From Sphingobacterium gobiense (lineage in GTDB: Bacteria; Bacteroidota; Bacteroidia; Sphingobacteriales; Sphingobacteriaceae): a stretch of DNA of 64,000 nt. The first letter of the stretch is position 1. Each line of letters starts with the position of its first letter. The notes under the pieces were generated by a model. It saw nothing but the letters and a program-made list of their open reading frames with translations. It was not told the DNA's origin and did not search any database. The stretch lies in NCBI RefSeq assembly GCF_002980575.1, contig NZ_PVBS01000001.1, positions 1,426,001 to 1,490,000 on the forward strand, written 5' to 3'. Made by a program: the position numbers and the translations under genes. Positions 33,519 to 41,729 of the stretch are shown piece by piece.

Positions 33519-33977
33519 ATGGATAACGTAAACATTGAGCCTTTTAACGTGATCGGCATTTCGGTGAGGACCACAAACGAAAACAACCAAGCGGCAAAAG
33601 ATATTGTGGATTTGTGGAATAAATTTATGCATGATGGAGTGCTGGAAGCCATTCCTAACAAAATTAACAACACTGTATACTCCATTTATACGGATTATGA
33701 AAGTGACCACACCAGGCCTTACACGACCATACTGGGTTGCAAGGTGGAAAATTTAAACAGTATTCCTGAAGGAATGGTTGGCAAATCAGTTGATGGAGGA
33801 AATTATGTGAAATTTTCTATCAAAGGAGATTTAATGAAAAACTTGGTCATAAACAAATGGCTGGAGATTTGGAAAATGGATTTAGACAGACTGTTTACGG
33901 CCGACTTTGAGGTATTTGGTGAGAAAGCACAAAATCCGACAAATGCAGAGGTAGATATTTTAATTGCAGTAAAATAG
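33519..33977 (+). CDS. GyrI-like / AraC effector-binding domain protein
   Basis: A 152-residue stand-alone SHS2 (GyrI-like) small-molecule-binding domain: IEPFNVIGISVRTTNEN at the start, NTVYSIYTDYESDHTRPYTTILGCKV in the middle and WLEIWKMDLDRLFTADFEVFGEK at the end. Such proteins bind toxins or cationic drugs or hydrolyse cyclopropanoids. It is followed 5 nt later by the DUF1801 gene; together with dinB and WYL they form a small stress island. Confidence 0.85.
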   Translation: MDNVNIEPFNVIGISVRTTNENNQAAKDIVDLWNKFMHDGVLEAIPNKINNTVYSIYTDYESDHTRPYTTILGCKVENLNSIPEGMVGKSVDGGNYVKFSIKGDLMKNLVINKWLEIWKMDLDRLFTADFEVFGEKAQNPTNAEVDILIAVK

Positions 33978-33982
33978 ACGAA

Positions 33983-34357
33983 ATGATTGAGCAACTTCAT
34001 AACTACTATTTGAATAAAGAAGAGCCAAACAAGAGTTGCCTTTTTGCATTGCGGAAGATTATACTCAGTCAGGATACAAACATTACTGAAACACAGAAGT
34101 GGGGAATGCCCTGCTTCTGTTATAAGAAAAAAATGTTTTGCTATTTGTGGACAGATAAAAAGACCGCTGAACCATATATTCTTATGGTTGAAGAAAAATA
34201 TCTTGACCATCCCGAATTGGAAGAAGGTAACCGTACTCGGATGAAGATTTTCAGAATTAATCCTAACAAAGATTTGCCCTTAAAGAAAATCGAGAATATT
34301 TTACAAACAGCATTGGACTTATACAGAACAGGTGTGGTAAAGCTCACAGAAAGATAG
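33983..34357 (+). CDS. DUF1801 family protein
   Basis: A 124-residue protein of the DUF1801 (YdhG-like) family: CLFALRKIILSQDTNITETQKWGMPCFCYKKKMFCYLW is the hallmark, and RTRMKIFRINPNKDLPLKKIENILQTALDLYR closes the fold. Function unknown. It shares the transcription unit with the GyrI-like gene (5-nt gap). Confidence 0.8.
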   Translation: MIEQLHNYYLNKEEPNKSCLFALRKIILSQDTNITETQKWGMPCFCYKKKMFCYLWTDKKTAEPYILMVEEKYLDHPELEEGNRTRMKIFRINPNKDLPLKKIENILQTALDLYRTGVVKLTER

Positions 34358-34543
34358 GCAGTTTCATTTACTTCTTTATAGTTGTTTCCCAGATCATTAT
34401 TTTTACAAGGTCAATTTCATTTTGGGACCGTCATTCTTCGATAATGCGCTGTAATATCTTTCTCTATTTTCCATAATTATCGTTTTTTGAACGGGATCGT
34501 TTAAAGTGCCGTGTCAAGCTCCATATTTCCTGAACTTTTGCGC

Positions 34544-34993
34544 TTATAAAAGAGCGTTAATTTTGTTGAACCTTTTTTGCACATAAGCCTTAATTGCACC
34601 CGTGGACCAGAGTGCCCACAGAATTAAAACCGGCTGAAAGAACAACCGCATAAGTCTTTTTTGGTCTGTATCGAGACCAAAGGCATCAATCTGATTGGTG
34701 TACTGCGAGACGTTACCGGGAAAAACAAGCACGTAGAATATGGCTAATATAGCGCCTAATGGAACTTTATATCTGCTTAAGAATATCATGGCCAATCCAA
34801 GAGCAATTTCAACAATTCCGGAGGATATAACCACAAAATCCATGAAAGCTGGGTTATCTGGCAACCACCTAGGTACCTGAGCCAAAAATTCTTCCCGAAG
34901 AAAGGTTAAATGACTTATGCCCGCAAATAACATAAACCCGCCCAAAAAGATCCTGCATATATTTTGAAGAGTAGATGTTTTTATCGAGGCCAT
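34544..34993 (-). CDS. DoxX-family membrane protein
   Basis: A 149-residue four-helix membrane protein with DoxX-like features: IFLGGFMLFAGISHLTFLREEFLAQVPRWLP, GIVEIALGLAMIFL and a C-terminal helix (FFQPVLILWALWSTGA). Such proteins are linked to redox or membrane stress, without a defined reaction. Monocistronic; a fragment of the 1.3-kb lipoprotein lies just upstream. Confidence 0.8.
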   Translation of the reverse strand: MASIKTSTLQNICRIFLGGFMLFAGISHLTFLREEFLAQVPRWLPDNPAFMDFVVISSGIVEIALGLAMIFLSRYKVPLGAILAIFYVLVFPGNVSQYTNQIDAFGLDTDQKRLMRLFFQPVLILWALWSTGAIKAYVQKRFNKINALL

Positions 34994-35029
34994 AATAGTG
35001 CTTTCAATTAGAACCTCTTCATCGACCGA

Positions 35030-35150
35030 AAAGTTTTATCAATTTTGTCGTCATCCGCCAAAAGATTCGTTACACTTTCTATTTCATATTGTGGGGCACC
35101 AAGCTTATCGGGATATACCCAAAATTGCACATTATTATTTCCCAATTACA
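35030..35150 (-). pseudogene. Decayed copy of the lipoprotein at 1307-1975 (middle part)
   Basis: The minus strand encodes NNNVQFWVYPDKLGAPQYE then IESVTNLLADDDKID, matching EYEMESLTYLLKDDDKID of the intact lipoprotein; at DNA level the match covers about 60 bp (35036-35095 versus 1781-1842). No signal peptide or C-terminus remains. Confidence 0.65.
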
Positions 35151-35316
35151 CGTCAATAGCGATAACTTTTACCCAACTGAAATACCTTGAATATATTTGT
35201 GTAATTTTGTCATACACGACAAGCCAGTTAGTTGTCATTTTAGGATAACAATCCTGAACTGACCATTATCATGATTTAAAAATGGAAGCAGAATCAAGAG
35301 TTGCTCGACATCTGTC

Positions 35317-35528
35317 ATGGCGCGCTTCGAGTTGAAAAATATTGCTGTTGCCGAGGCGTACCAAAACCAAGGCATCGGAAAATTTATGCTGGCTGATGCC
35401 GAAAAGCGGGCTTTGAGCGCTTTGCCAGCAGGAAAGATTTTTTTATCGTTAACTATACGCAGCCAATATACGAGCATGGTATACAGCTGAAAGATATGGT
35501 GATGCTACGGAAAAGAATCGGGGATTAG
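35317..35528 (+). pseudogene. Frameshifted GNAT acetyltransferase
   Basis: The plus strand reads FELKNIAVAEAYQNQGIGKFMLADAEKRAL (the acetyl-CoA-binding Q/RxxGxG motif of GNAT), then after a frameshift near 35405-35420 FERFASRKDFFIVNY and TQPIYEHGIQLKDMVMLRKR to a stop at 35526-35528. The N-terminal half is gone. It pairs with the lipoprotein fragment at 35030 in the same divergent order as at 29.8-30.4 kb. Confidence 0.75.
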
Positions 35529-35614
35529 CTTTGGCTTGATACGTTCTTAACGTAACGACAGGTAGCATATCATTAACTTTCATGAGTGTTTATCAGCTCT
35601 AACTGGCTACAGCG

Positions 35615-35998
35615 TCACGTTTTATTTTTATAGAGAGTTACATTTTCTTTCCTGTTTATCGCTATTTCCGCCACTTTCTCTGCATGGGCATCGCCCCATT
35701 GTTGCATTGCATCGATGACAGATAACAGTGTATTTCCAAATGGCGTCAAAGTGTATTCTACTTTAAGCGGATAGCCCTCAAAGGATTCTTTGGTCACAAT
35801 TTCATAATCCAAGAGTTCTGACAGCTGTTGGTTTATAACCCGTAGGCTAGCCTGCTTTATTGCTTTCTGAATCTGAGCTGGCCTGTTTATGCCATTCGAT
35901 ATGCAATCAATTATACAGGGCTTCCATTTGCCTCCGATGACCTTCATTGTGACGGATACGCCGTAGTCTAGTGCTTGTGGTATTTTATTACGGTACAT
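35615..35998 (-). CDS. HxlR-family transcriptional regulator
   Basis: A 127-residue winged-helix protein with the HxlR block MKVIGGKWKPCIIDCISNGINRPAQIQKAI and SLRVINQQLSELLDYEIVTKESFEGYPLKVEYTLTPFGNTLL. It sits divergently to the SMR efflux gene and is its likely regulator. A TATATTTG -7 box lies at 36035-36042, 36 nt upstream of its ATG. Confidence 0.88.
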   Translation of the reverse strand: MYRNKIPQALDYGVSVTMKVIGGKWKPCIIDCISNGINRPAQIQKAIKQASLRVINQQLSELLDYEIVTKESFEGYPLKVEYTLTPFGNTLLSVIDAMQQWGDAHAEKVAEIAINRKENVTLYKNKT

Positions 35999-36034
35999 TA
36001 GCTGCTTTACATTAAAACTATAAGTACGAATTTA

Positions 36035-36042
36035 CAAATATA
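36035..36042 (-). promoter_or_regulatory. -7 box (TATATTTG) of the HxlR gene
   Basis: A match to TAnnTTTG in the 155-bp divergent region between hxlR and the SMR gene. No TTG is present at the expected -33 distance, so the assignment is tentative. Confidence 0.35.
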
Positions 36043-36153
36043 TTTATTGTGATTCCGGTATTGAGATGGTGACAATATTATCTATATGATTCTTTTACCT
36101 CATATTTCACGCCGTTATTAGTTGCCTTAACTTTGTTAAAAAATAATACATAT

Positions 36154-36489
36154 ATGAAACATTTCTTTCTCTTTGGTGCAATTCTGGCAGAAATAATAGG
36201 TGCTTTGGCAACACGACAGTCAGATGGGTTTAGTAAGTTTTGGCCATCCTGCGTCGCCGTAGTTGGTGTCGTCGGCGCATATTTCCTATTGTCATTATCA
36301 TTGAAAAGTGGTATGCCAATAGGTGTTGCCTATGGAATCTGGGCTGCTTTAGGAATAACTATACTAACAATTATTGGCGCTATCTTTTTCGAAGAGCCTT
36401 TGAGTGTCATCCAAATCATAGGAATCATCATGATAGTGGGTGGAGTTTTAGCCTTAGAGCTCGGGAAGACTAATATTGATACTATCTAG
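36154..36489 (+). CDS. Small multidrug resistance (SMR) family efflux protein
   Basis: I use the ATG at 36154 (111 residues); an in-frame TTG 21 nt upstream gives an unlikely N-terminal extension. Four TM helices are clear, E13 in AILAEIIGALATR corresponds to the proton/substrate-binding glutamate (E14 of EmrE), and GIWAALGITILTIIGAIFFEEPLS is the family signature. It exports lipophilic cations or guanidinium-type compounds as a dimer. It is divergent from the HxlR regulator. Confidence 0.9.
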   Translation: MKHFFLFGAILAEIIGALATRQSDGFSKFWPSCVAVVGVVGAYFLLSLSLKSGMPIGVAYGIWAALGITILTIIGAIFFEEPLSVIQIIGIIMIVGGVLALELGKTNIDTI

Positions 36490-36699
36490 CCTGTCCAACA
36501 TTTATAGTAGAAAAGATTATTAACGACAATGCATACAAAAGTATGGCAGGGCAAATAAAGAATTTTTCTTATATTGGTATAAACAATTACATTTCAACGC
36601 TATGTCCAAAATTATTTTCTTTATTATCTTGATTGGTTTTTCTAATACGATTAAAAATAGCATTATATTAAATAGAATAAACGCAAGCCTTTTGTAGCC

Positions 36700-37785
36700 A
36701 TGAAGCCAATTTTGTTAAGCTTTTTTTTGATTTTAATTGGCCATATAGTGTTTGCTGAGGTTCCTTTACGGTTGGCCGTAGCTGGGCTAAGCCACGGGCA
36801 CGTCGACTGGATTTTCAACAGAAAAGACAAAAAGGATGTGGTTGTAATTGGCATTTATGAAACCAATTCAGAGTTGATTGATTATTACGCCAAACAGTAC
36901 CAGCTAGATAAAGCTCTTTTCTTTACCGACTTGCAGGAAATGTTGGATCAACTAAAACCGGACGCTGTGTCGGCATTCGGCGCTATTAGCGAACACATTG
37001 TTGTTGTACGTGCCTGCGCACCGCGACAGATCCATGTGATGGTGGAAAAGCCGTTGGCAACGACCGTGGCGGATGCCAAAGAGATAAAAGAACTCGCCGA
37101 ACAATATAAGATACATGTTCTGACAAATTTTGAAACGTCGTGGTATGAAAGCAATCAGCAGATTAAGGAAATATTAGAAGAGGGTCAATTGGGAGAAATA
37201 CGAAAAGTGCTAGTGAATGATGGGCATCAGGGACCAAAAGAAATCGGGGTAAGCAAAGAATTCTTGGAGATACTGACCGATCCGGCAAAAAATGGAGCGG
37301 GTGCATTGGTGGATTTCGGATGCTATGGAGCCAACTTGATGACCTGGTTGATGAATGGCGAGAGACCTCTCTCAGTAACGGCCGTAATACATCAAAATAA
37401 ACCAGACATCTACAAAGATGTGGACGATGAAGCGACCATCGTTCTACAATATCCGAAAGCACAATGTGTGATTCAGGCCTCATGGAACTGGCCCTTTTCT
37501 AGAAAGGACATGGAAGTATATGGCACCGAAGGTTATGCTATAGCTCTTGATGCTACAACTTTACAACAGCGCTTACCGGGAAACAATAAAGAAGAAAAAA
37601 AGAAACTTCCCGCAAGATCGGCTCCGTTTGATGACCCATTTTCTGTATTAGCCGCTGTGGTGAATGGTTCTTTAGTATTGAACAAACTTGATCTTTATGA
37701 ATTAACCATTAATTGCACCGTTGTCGAAATCCTCGATGCGGCAATGCAATCTGCAAAACAAAAAAGAACTGTATTCTTAAAATAG
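36700..37785 (+). CDS. Secreted Gfo/Idh/MocA-family oxidoreductase
   Basis: A 361-residue NAD(P)-dependent dehydrogenase with a signal peptide (1-19, to VFAE). The Rossmann part begins LRLAVAGLSHGHVDW; the EKP motif with the catalytic lysine is at 116-118 (MVEKPLA); a GALVDFGCYGANL block lies in the C-terminal domain. Export of GFO oxidoreductases is common in Bacteroidota, with tightly bound cofactor, for periplasmic sugar oxidation. The substrate is unknown. It ends 37 nt before a bidirectional terminator. Confidence 0.87.
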   Translation: MKPILLSFFLILIGHIVFAEVPLRLAVAGLSHGHVDWIFNRKDKKDVVVIGIYETNSELIDYYAKQYQLDKALFFTDLQEMLDQLKPDAVSAFGAISEHIVVVRACAPRQIHVMVEKPLATTVADAKEIKELAEQYKIHVLTNFETSWYESNQQIKEILEEGQLGEIRKVLVNDGHQGPKEIGVSKEFLEILTDPAKNGAGALVDFGCYGANLMTWLMNGERPLSVTAVIHQNKPDIYKDVDDEATIVLQYPKAQCVIQASWNWPFSRKDMEVYGTEGYAIALDATTLQQRLPGNNKEEKKKLPARSAPFDDPFSVLAAVVNGSLVLNKLDLYELTINCTVVEILDAAMQSAKQKRTVFLK

Positions 37786-37821
37786 CACAAAATCCTTTGC
37801 TTGGGAAAGCTAGATAATAAG

Positions 37822-37842
37822 AAAATCGGGATTCCCGATTTT
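37822..37842. terminator. Bidirectional terminator between convergent genes
   Basis: Stem AAAATCGGG (37822-37830), 3-nt loop, CCCGATTTT (37834-37842). The A/T arms provide a U-tract in both directions. Its right arm overlaps the stop codon of the J-domain gene. Confidence 0.8.
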
Positions 37843-38284
37843 ACTGATCTGTCTTTAGTACATTCCTGTAGGGATATTTGGGATATATATGCCGTTTTGC
37901 AAATCGGCTAGGTGAATCGGCATTGGCAAATTTAATATACTCATTTTTAGGGACTTTAAAATACTCGTATTTGCTGCCGTCAAAAAAGCTAATTGTCAAT
38001 GTATGCGCACTCCACTCAAAATCGGCAATACCTGAATTTTCGATCGTATTTTTATAAATCGGAAGTTGTGCCTTTAGTGTTTCGGAACTTATGCTGACAA
38101 GAAAATGATATGCTTCAATTATTTCTTTACTTTTCTCCTCAGCAGCCAATAAGCCTACTTCGTCATTAATAAATCTATCGGGATGGCATTCTTTCATGAT
38201 CTGCCTGTAACGAGATTTCAGCGTGCCAAGATCAGCTTCACTGCCGACTTCTAAAAGCGCTCTGTAATCAGCTGTTTTTTTCAT
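37841..38284 (-). CDS. J-domain protein with C-terminal KTSC domain
   Basis: A 147-residue fusion. Residues 1-70 are a J domain (YRALLEVGSEADLGTLKSRYRQIMKECHPDRF) with the HPD motif at 34-36 needed to stimulate Hsp70. Residues ~85-140 match the KTSC domain (TLTISFFDGSKYEYFKVPKNEYIKFANADSPSRFAKRHIYPKY), a small module of unknown binding function. It could recruit DnaK to a specific client. A TACATTTG box sits 4 nt before the ATG. It is the last gene of the co-directional envelope cluster, 60 nt after the acyltransferase. Confidence 0.8.
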   Translation of the reverse strand: MKKTADYRALLEVGSEADLGTLKSRYRQIMKECHPDRFINDEVGLLAAEEKSKEIIEAYHFLVSISSETLKAQLPIYKNTIENSGIADFEWSAHTLTISFFDGSKYEYFKVPKNEYIKFANADSPSRFAKRHIYPKYPYRNVLKTDQ

Positions 38285-38344
38285 GGGGCAAATGTAATCA
38301 TTATCCTGTCAAAATATCATTCCATCTTCTCAATCGTTGTATCA

Positions 38345-39217
38345 TCATTTCCACCGCTTATGTGTCCACAACCAACCGTATGGTTCTTCCTTGATATTTT
38401 CCGTTAATAGGTCTACGTACTTTTGGGTAATTTCGCCCTCGATCGTAGATTCCGCATTCGAGCATATTGGTACGCAGACAATTTTGTAGTTTCCTTTTGA
38501 TAGCTGTGTAATATGTAGATAGATAACTGCTGTCCGCTCCTTGCGCGCTAATTTTTCCATTCCTGAAAAAAAATATGTTTCCTGATTCAATAAAGTAAAC
38601 CTATACTTTTCTTCTTTTATGCGCGGACATTGGTCAGCAAGAAAAAGATAGACGGCAGGGCTTGAGCTTTTAGATAGGACATGGCGCAGAACTGCACTAT
38701 CGGCTAACAACTTCATACCAAAACGTGACCTTATTTTAATCATCAGCCTGTTCATTGCCACAGACCTAAGGGGTTTGTAAACGGCATATACCTCGTGGCG
38801 TATTTTATATGGCATGAAATTTAACATTTCCCAGTTGCCACAATGCCCCAAACACGCAATGACATTTCGCCCGGAGTTTATATACTGGTCTATCACTTCC
38901 AAATTCTCAAATACTATTTTCTTATCAAGTACTTCTGCCGGAGTCGAGATACTTTTTATAATTTCGGCAAAATAGGAGACGAAGCAAGCATAGAACTTTG
39001 TTACAATTGCATGGATTTCTCCGTATCGCTTTTCTGGAAATGAACGTGCAACGTTTTGAAGGACTACCGCTTTCCTGTACCCAATAATGTGATAAGCAAT
39101 GCAAAACGTGAAAGAAGCCATTATATATAGAAACCCCATTGGTAACAGGCTTGCGACGTAGGTAATAGTATAAATGCTTCTATATGCAACGGTGTGTAAG
39201 GCTTGCTTCATTTTCAT
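38345..39217 (-). CDS. LpxL/HtrB-type lipid acyltransferase
   Basis: A 290-residue membrane-anchored acyltransferase. A hydrophobic N-terminus (~18-48) is followed by LQNVARSFP and the catalytic HxxxxE in GHCGNWE (H125, E130), then VYKPLRSVAMNRLM, LADQCPR and the typical end GWLWTHKRWK. It probably adds an acyl chain to lipid A or another envelope lipid. It is 3 nt downstream of the DUF6268 beta-barrel gene, indicating one transcript and an outer-membrane role. Confidence 0.88.
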   Translation of the reverse strand: MKMKQALHTVAYRSIYTITYVASLLPMGFLYIMASFTFCIAYHIIGYRKAVVLQNVARSFPEKRYGEIHAIVTKFYACFVSYFAEIIKSISTPAEVLDKKIVFENLEVIDQYINSGRNVIACLGHCGNWEMLNFMPYKIRHEVYAVYKPLRSVAMNRLMIKIRSRFGMKLLADSAVLRHVLSKSSSPAVYLFLADQCPRIKEEKYRFTLLNQETYFFSGMEKLARKERTAVIYLHITQLSKGNYKIVCVPICSNAESTIEGEITQKYVDLLTENIKEEPYGWLWTHKRWK

Positions 39218-39220
39218 TGA

Positions 39221-40141
39221 TTAAAATTTCATTTTTAAACCGATGGACGCATACGGAGAGACTGAAAAATGATAGTCATTGTCGCCTGCAAACACCCCTT
39301 TTAAGGTTCTGTCGCTGTATGACGCAGGGCGGTATAGATTCAGTCCCGCCATACCAGTGATAGATAATCCTTTTTTGCCAAGCTTTACTTCAGGACGAAA
39401 TCCTGTAACGATATATTGATGGGAGAATATCACATCTTTACCGTTTTTGTTCAATAAGGCTACCTGTCCGTTCATTTCAAGGGCATATGATAATTTGAAC
39501 CTTTCGTTGAAACCATAACCTACCGACACGTCCAAGCCCTCAACAAGCTCAATATTTACATCGTATTTTCCATCACGCCTCCAATTGATGTAGACGGCAG
39601 GAAATACCATTGGATAACCCAGGGAACTGTTTATAGCCAGACCGCCTCCGATATCAAGATTGGTATTTAGATGACGTATAAAAACAATCCCCCCGCTTCC
39701 AAGAACATGTTTGAAGCTGATTTTGGAAAAGTCGGTAGAGGACGTAAATATCCCCATTCCGACACTTGCCCTGATCGACCATCTGTCGTTCAGCGGACGT
39801 AAATGATAAACGCCCAACTGTAAGTTCATGATTTCGGACACCATGTATTCTGAAAAGTTTTGGTTTTTCAACGAAACGTACGCCCCCCCAAAACCAATTC
39901 CCCACGCGGTAGGTCGATTGTTATCATTTAACTTCCGGGATAAGGGCATACTGAACGTTCCCTGATAAACCATGGCCGAGCCTCCCGCATCACCAATTTT
40001 TTCCCTTGGCTTCTCGCCAGGAGGTAAATAATAGTATCCGGAATTTCCGATGTACGCTGTCTTTAAGGACACTTGCTGTGCTTTTGCTCCCAGACATGAA
40101 AGTATAACCAATGTTGCTAAGAATAATGATATGGACTTCAC
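39221..40141 (-). CDS. DUF6268-type outer-membrane beta-barrel protein
   Basis: A 306-residue protein with a signal peptide (to ~21, GAKAQQ) and alternating hydrophobic/polar strands ending in an aromatic residue (SIGLKMKF), so an outer-membrane barrel. The segments PLSRKLNDNNRPTAWGIGFGGAY, LQLGVYHLRPLNDRWS and DVIFSHQYIVTGFRPEVKLG fit DUF6268 proteins of Bacteroidota, as far as I recall. Function unknown. It sits between another barrel gene and the acyltransferase, probably in one operon under the adjacent LytTR system. Confidence 0.75.
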   Translation of the reverse strand: MKSISLFLATLVILSCLGAKAQQVSLKTAYIGNSGYYYLPPGEKPREKIGDAGGSAMVYQGTFSMPLSRKLNDNNRPTAWGIGFGGAYVSLKNQNFSEYMVSEIMNLQLGVYHLRPLNDRWSIRASVGMGIFTSSTDFSKISFKHVLGSGGIVFIRHLNTNLDIGGGLAINSSLGYPMVFPAVYINWRRDGKYDVNIELVEGLDVSVGYGFNERFKLSYALEMNGQVALLNKNGKDVIFSHQYIVTGFRPEVKLGKKGLSITGMAGLNLYRPASYSDRTLKGVFAGDNDYHFSVSPYASIGLKMKF

Positions 40142-40214
40142 GATTTTAAAATGTATGTATACTTATTTGCTGTTTAAACTTCGATATGCCATTGGCTTGA
40201 TAACTGCGTTATTT

Positions 40215-40835
40215 TTAGAATTTGTAGGCTAATCCGACGGACGCAGCGTGGTTTTTCATTGAGCCGCCTTTACCTTTGTGCAGATCTGCAAGACCAAATT
40301 GATAACTTGCGTTTATTTGCCAATTTTTATCAAAGTCGTAGCCGATAATACCTCCGACACCGTAGTCAAAACGGTTTACTGTAGGTCTGCCTGCTTCGTT
40401 ATTATTTTTAAACAGATTTACACCATTGGACTTTGTACTGATGCCATAGCCGACATACGGGCCTGCTCCAATAAAGGCTTTTCCACTACCCAATTCTCCC
40501 TGCACAATCCCATAAATTGGCATCTCGATGCCAAAAGATTTGATTTTATTGGATATTCTATCTGTTGTGGATTCCAGCTTAGAAGTCCTGTAATAAACAT
40601 CGATACCGGACTGTAGCGCAAAGTTTTGGCTTATGTCGTATTTGACAAAACCGCCAACAGAACCGCCTATACTCATGTTACTGTTGAAGCTCTTCATATT
40701 ACCTTTTAGCCTATAATTGGAAAGGCTTGTTCCGGCTTTGAAACCGACCGACACGGGATTGTCCTGTGCTGATAATTGAGAGGAGAAAACCACTGAGGCT
40801 GTTGCGAAGATGAATGCTAATACGTTCTTTTTCAT
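40215..40835 (-). CDS. Outer-membrane beta-barrel (porin-like, OMP_b-brl) protein
   Basis: A 206-residue protein with signal peptide (to ~23, SAQ) and eight predicted strands (VGFKAGTSLSNYRLKG ... AASVGLAYKF), the small OmpX/OmpW-like barrel family common in Bacteroidota. Its C-terminal Phe fits Bam recognition. It starts 139 nt downstream of the LytTR regulator and 73 nt before the next barrel gene. Likely target of that regulator. Confidence 0.82.
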   Translation of the reverse strand: MKKNVLAFIFATASVVFSSQLSAQDNPVSVGFKAGTSLSNYRLKGNMKSFNSNMSIGGSVGGFVKYDISQNFALQSGIDVYYRTSKLESTTDRISNKIKSFGIEMPIYGIVQGELGSGKAFIGAGPYVGYGISTKSNGVNLFKNNNEAGRPTVNRFDYGVGGIIGYDFDKNWQINASYQFGLADLHKGKGGSMKNHAASVGLAYKF

Positions 40836-40973
40836 TGTTCTAAGATTTTAATGTTGTTTTTAAATTCTGAACAAAAGAACGATGAACGGTGCAGTTAAGA
40901 AATCTCTAAGCGATAGACTTTAGATTCTACTTGATAAAATGCAATATACGGGGGATGGATTTTTCTACATCAG

Positions 40974-41729
40974 CTATTGTACAATACCGTCCATCCATTT
41001 TAGAAAATCCGGTACGCGTACACGACTTACCAAAACCGTATGTGGGCATTCCGGCGAAAAGGAAAGTTTCAGACGGCTGTTAAAGTATTTTGCAACATTT
41101 TCAATAGCTTTGACATTCCCGATGCAATTACGCGACACACGGAAAAACAAACGGTTATCAAGCTGTTGGTCCAGCTGGTCTAACGTATAATTAATAATAT
41201 ATCTTCTATCGTTGAATGTATGGAGGAAGACGACCCCCTCTTCACTATAGAAATGGGCAATATCTTTGGTTTCGATATAATGATAGTTTTCCCCTTTGGA
41301 TATCAGGAAACGGTTTTTGGTCTTAAGCGATAATAGTTGCTCAAAATTCTTCGAATTGCTTTTATAAGATCGGTTATGAAAGATGTTCTCAAATTTGGTC
41401 AATGCTTTCTCTAGTTCACTTTCGTCAAATGGTTTTAATAGATAATCAATACTGTTCAGCTTAAACGCCTTGATAGCATGTTCATCGTATGCGGTCGTAA
41501 ATATAACGGGTGTGATAACCTCGACATGGTTAAATATTTCGAAGCAGTTGCCGTCTGCAAGGCGGATATCCATAAGAATAAGATCAACAGCGGATTCTTT
41601 GAGAAATCCAATGGTATCTATAACCGTTTTCGTTTGTTTCTCCAACAAATAATCTGGACGTAATTTCATCATCATACGTTTCAGTTCTTCGTATGCGAAC
41701 CGCTCATCTTCTACTATCAGGTACTTCAT
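40974..41729 (-). CDS. LytTR-family response regulator
   Basis: A 251-residue regulator: receiver domain with E7/D8, phosphoacceptor D54 (ILMDIRL) and K99-region KPF; C-terminal LytTR DNA-binding domain (~140-250; RFLISKGENYHYIETKDIAHFYSEEGVVFLHT, FFRVSRNCIGNVKAIE). Its start overlaps the kinase stop by 4 nt (ATGA), the usual translational coupling. Confidence 0.92.
   Translation of the reverse strand: MKYLIVEDERFAYEELKRMMMKLRPDYLLEKQTKTVIDTIGFLKESAVDLILMDIRLADGNCFEIFNHVEVITPVIFTTAYDEHAIKAFKLNSIDYLLKPFDESELEKALTKFENIFHNRSYKSNSKNFEQLLSLKTKNRFLISKGENYHYIETKDIAHFYSEEGVVFLHTFNDRRYIINYTLDQLDQQLDNRLFFRVSRNCIGNVKAIENVAKYFNSRLKLSFSPECPHTVLVSRVRVPDFLKWMDGIVQ

Noticed and set aside
34358..34543. Possible gene remnant on the minus strand (MENRERYYSALSK)
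   Set aside because: The open pieces are short, in several frames, and I could not match them to a family with confidence.
35235..35477. Minus-strand frame of 80 codons
   Set aside because: It is antisense to the GNAT pseudogene, whose plus-strand translation has clear family motifs.
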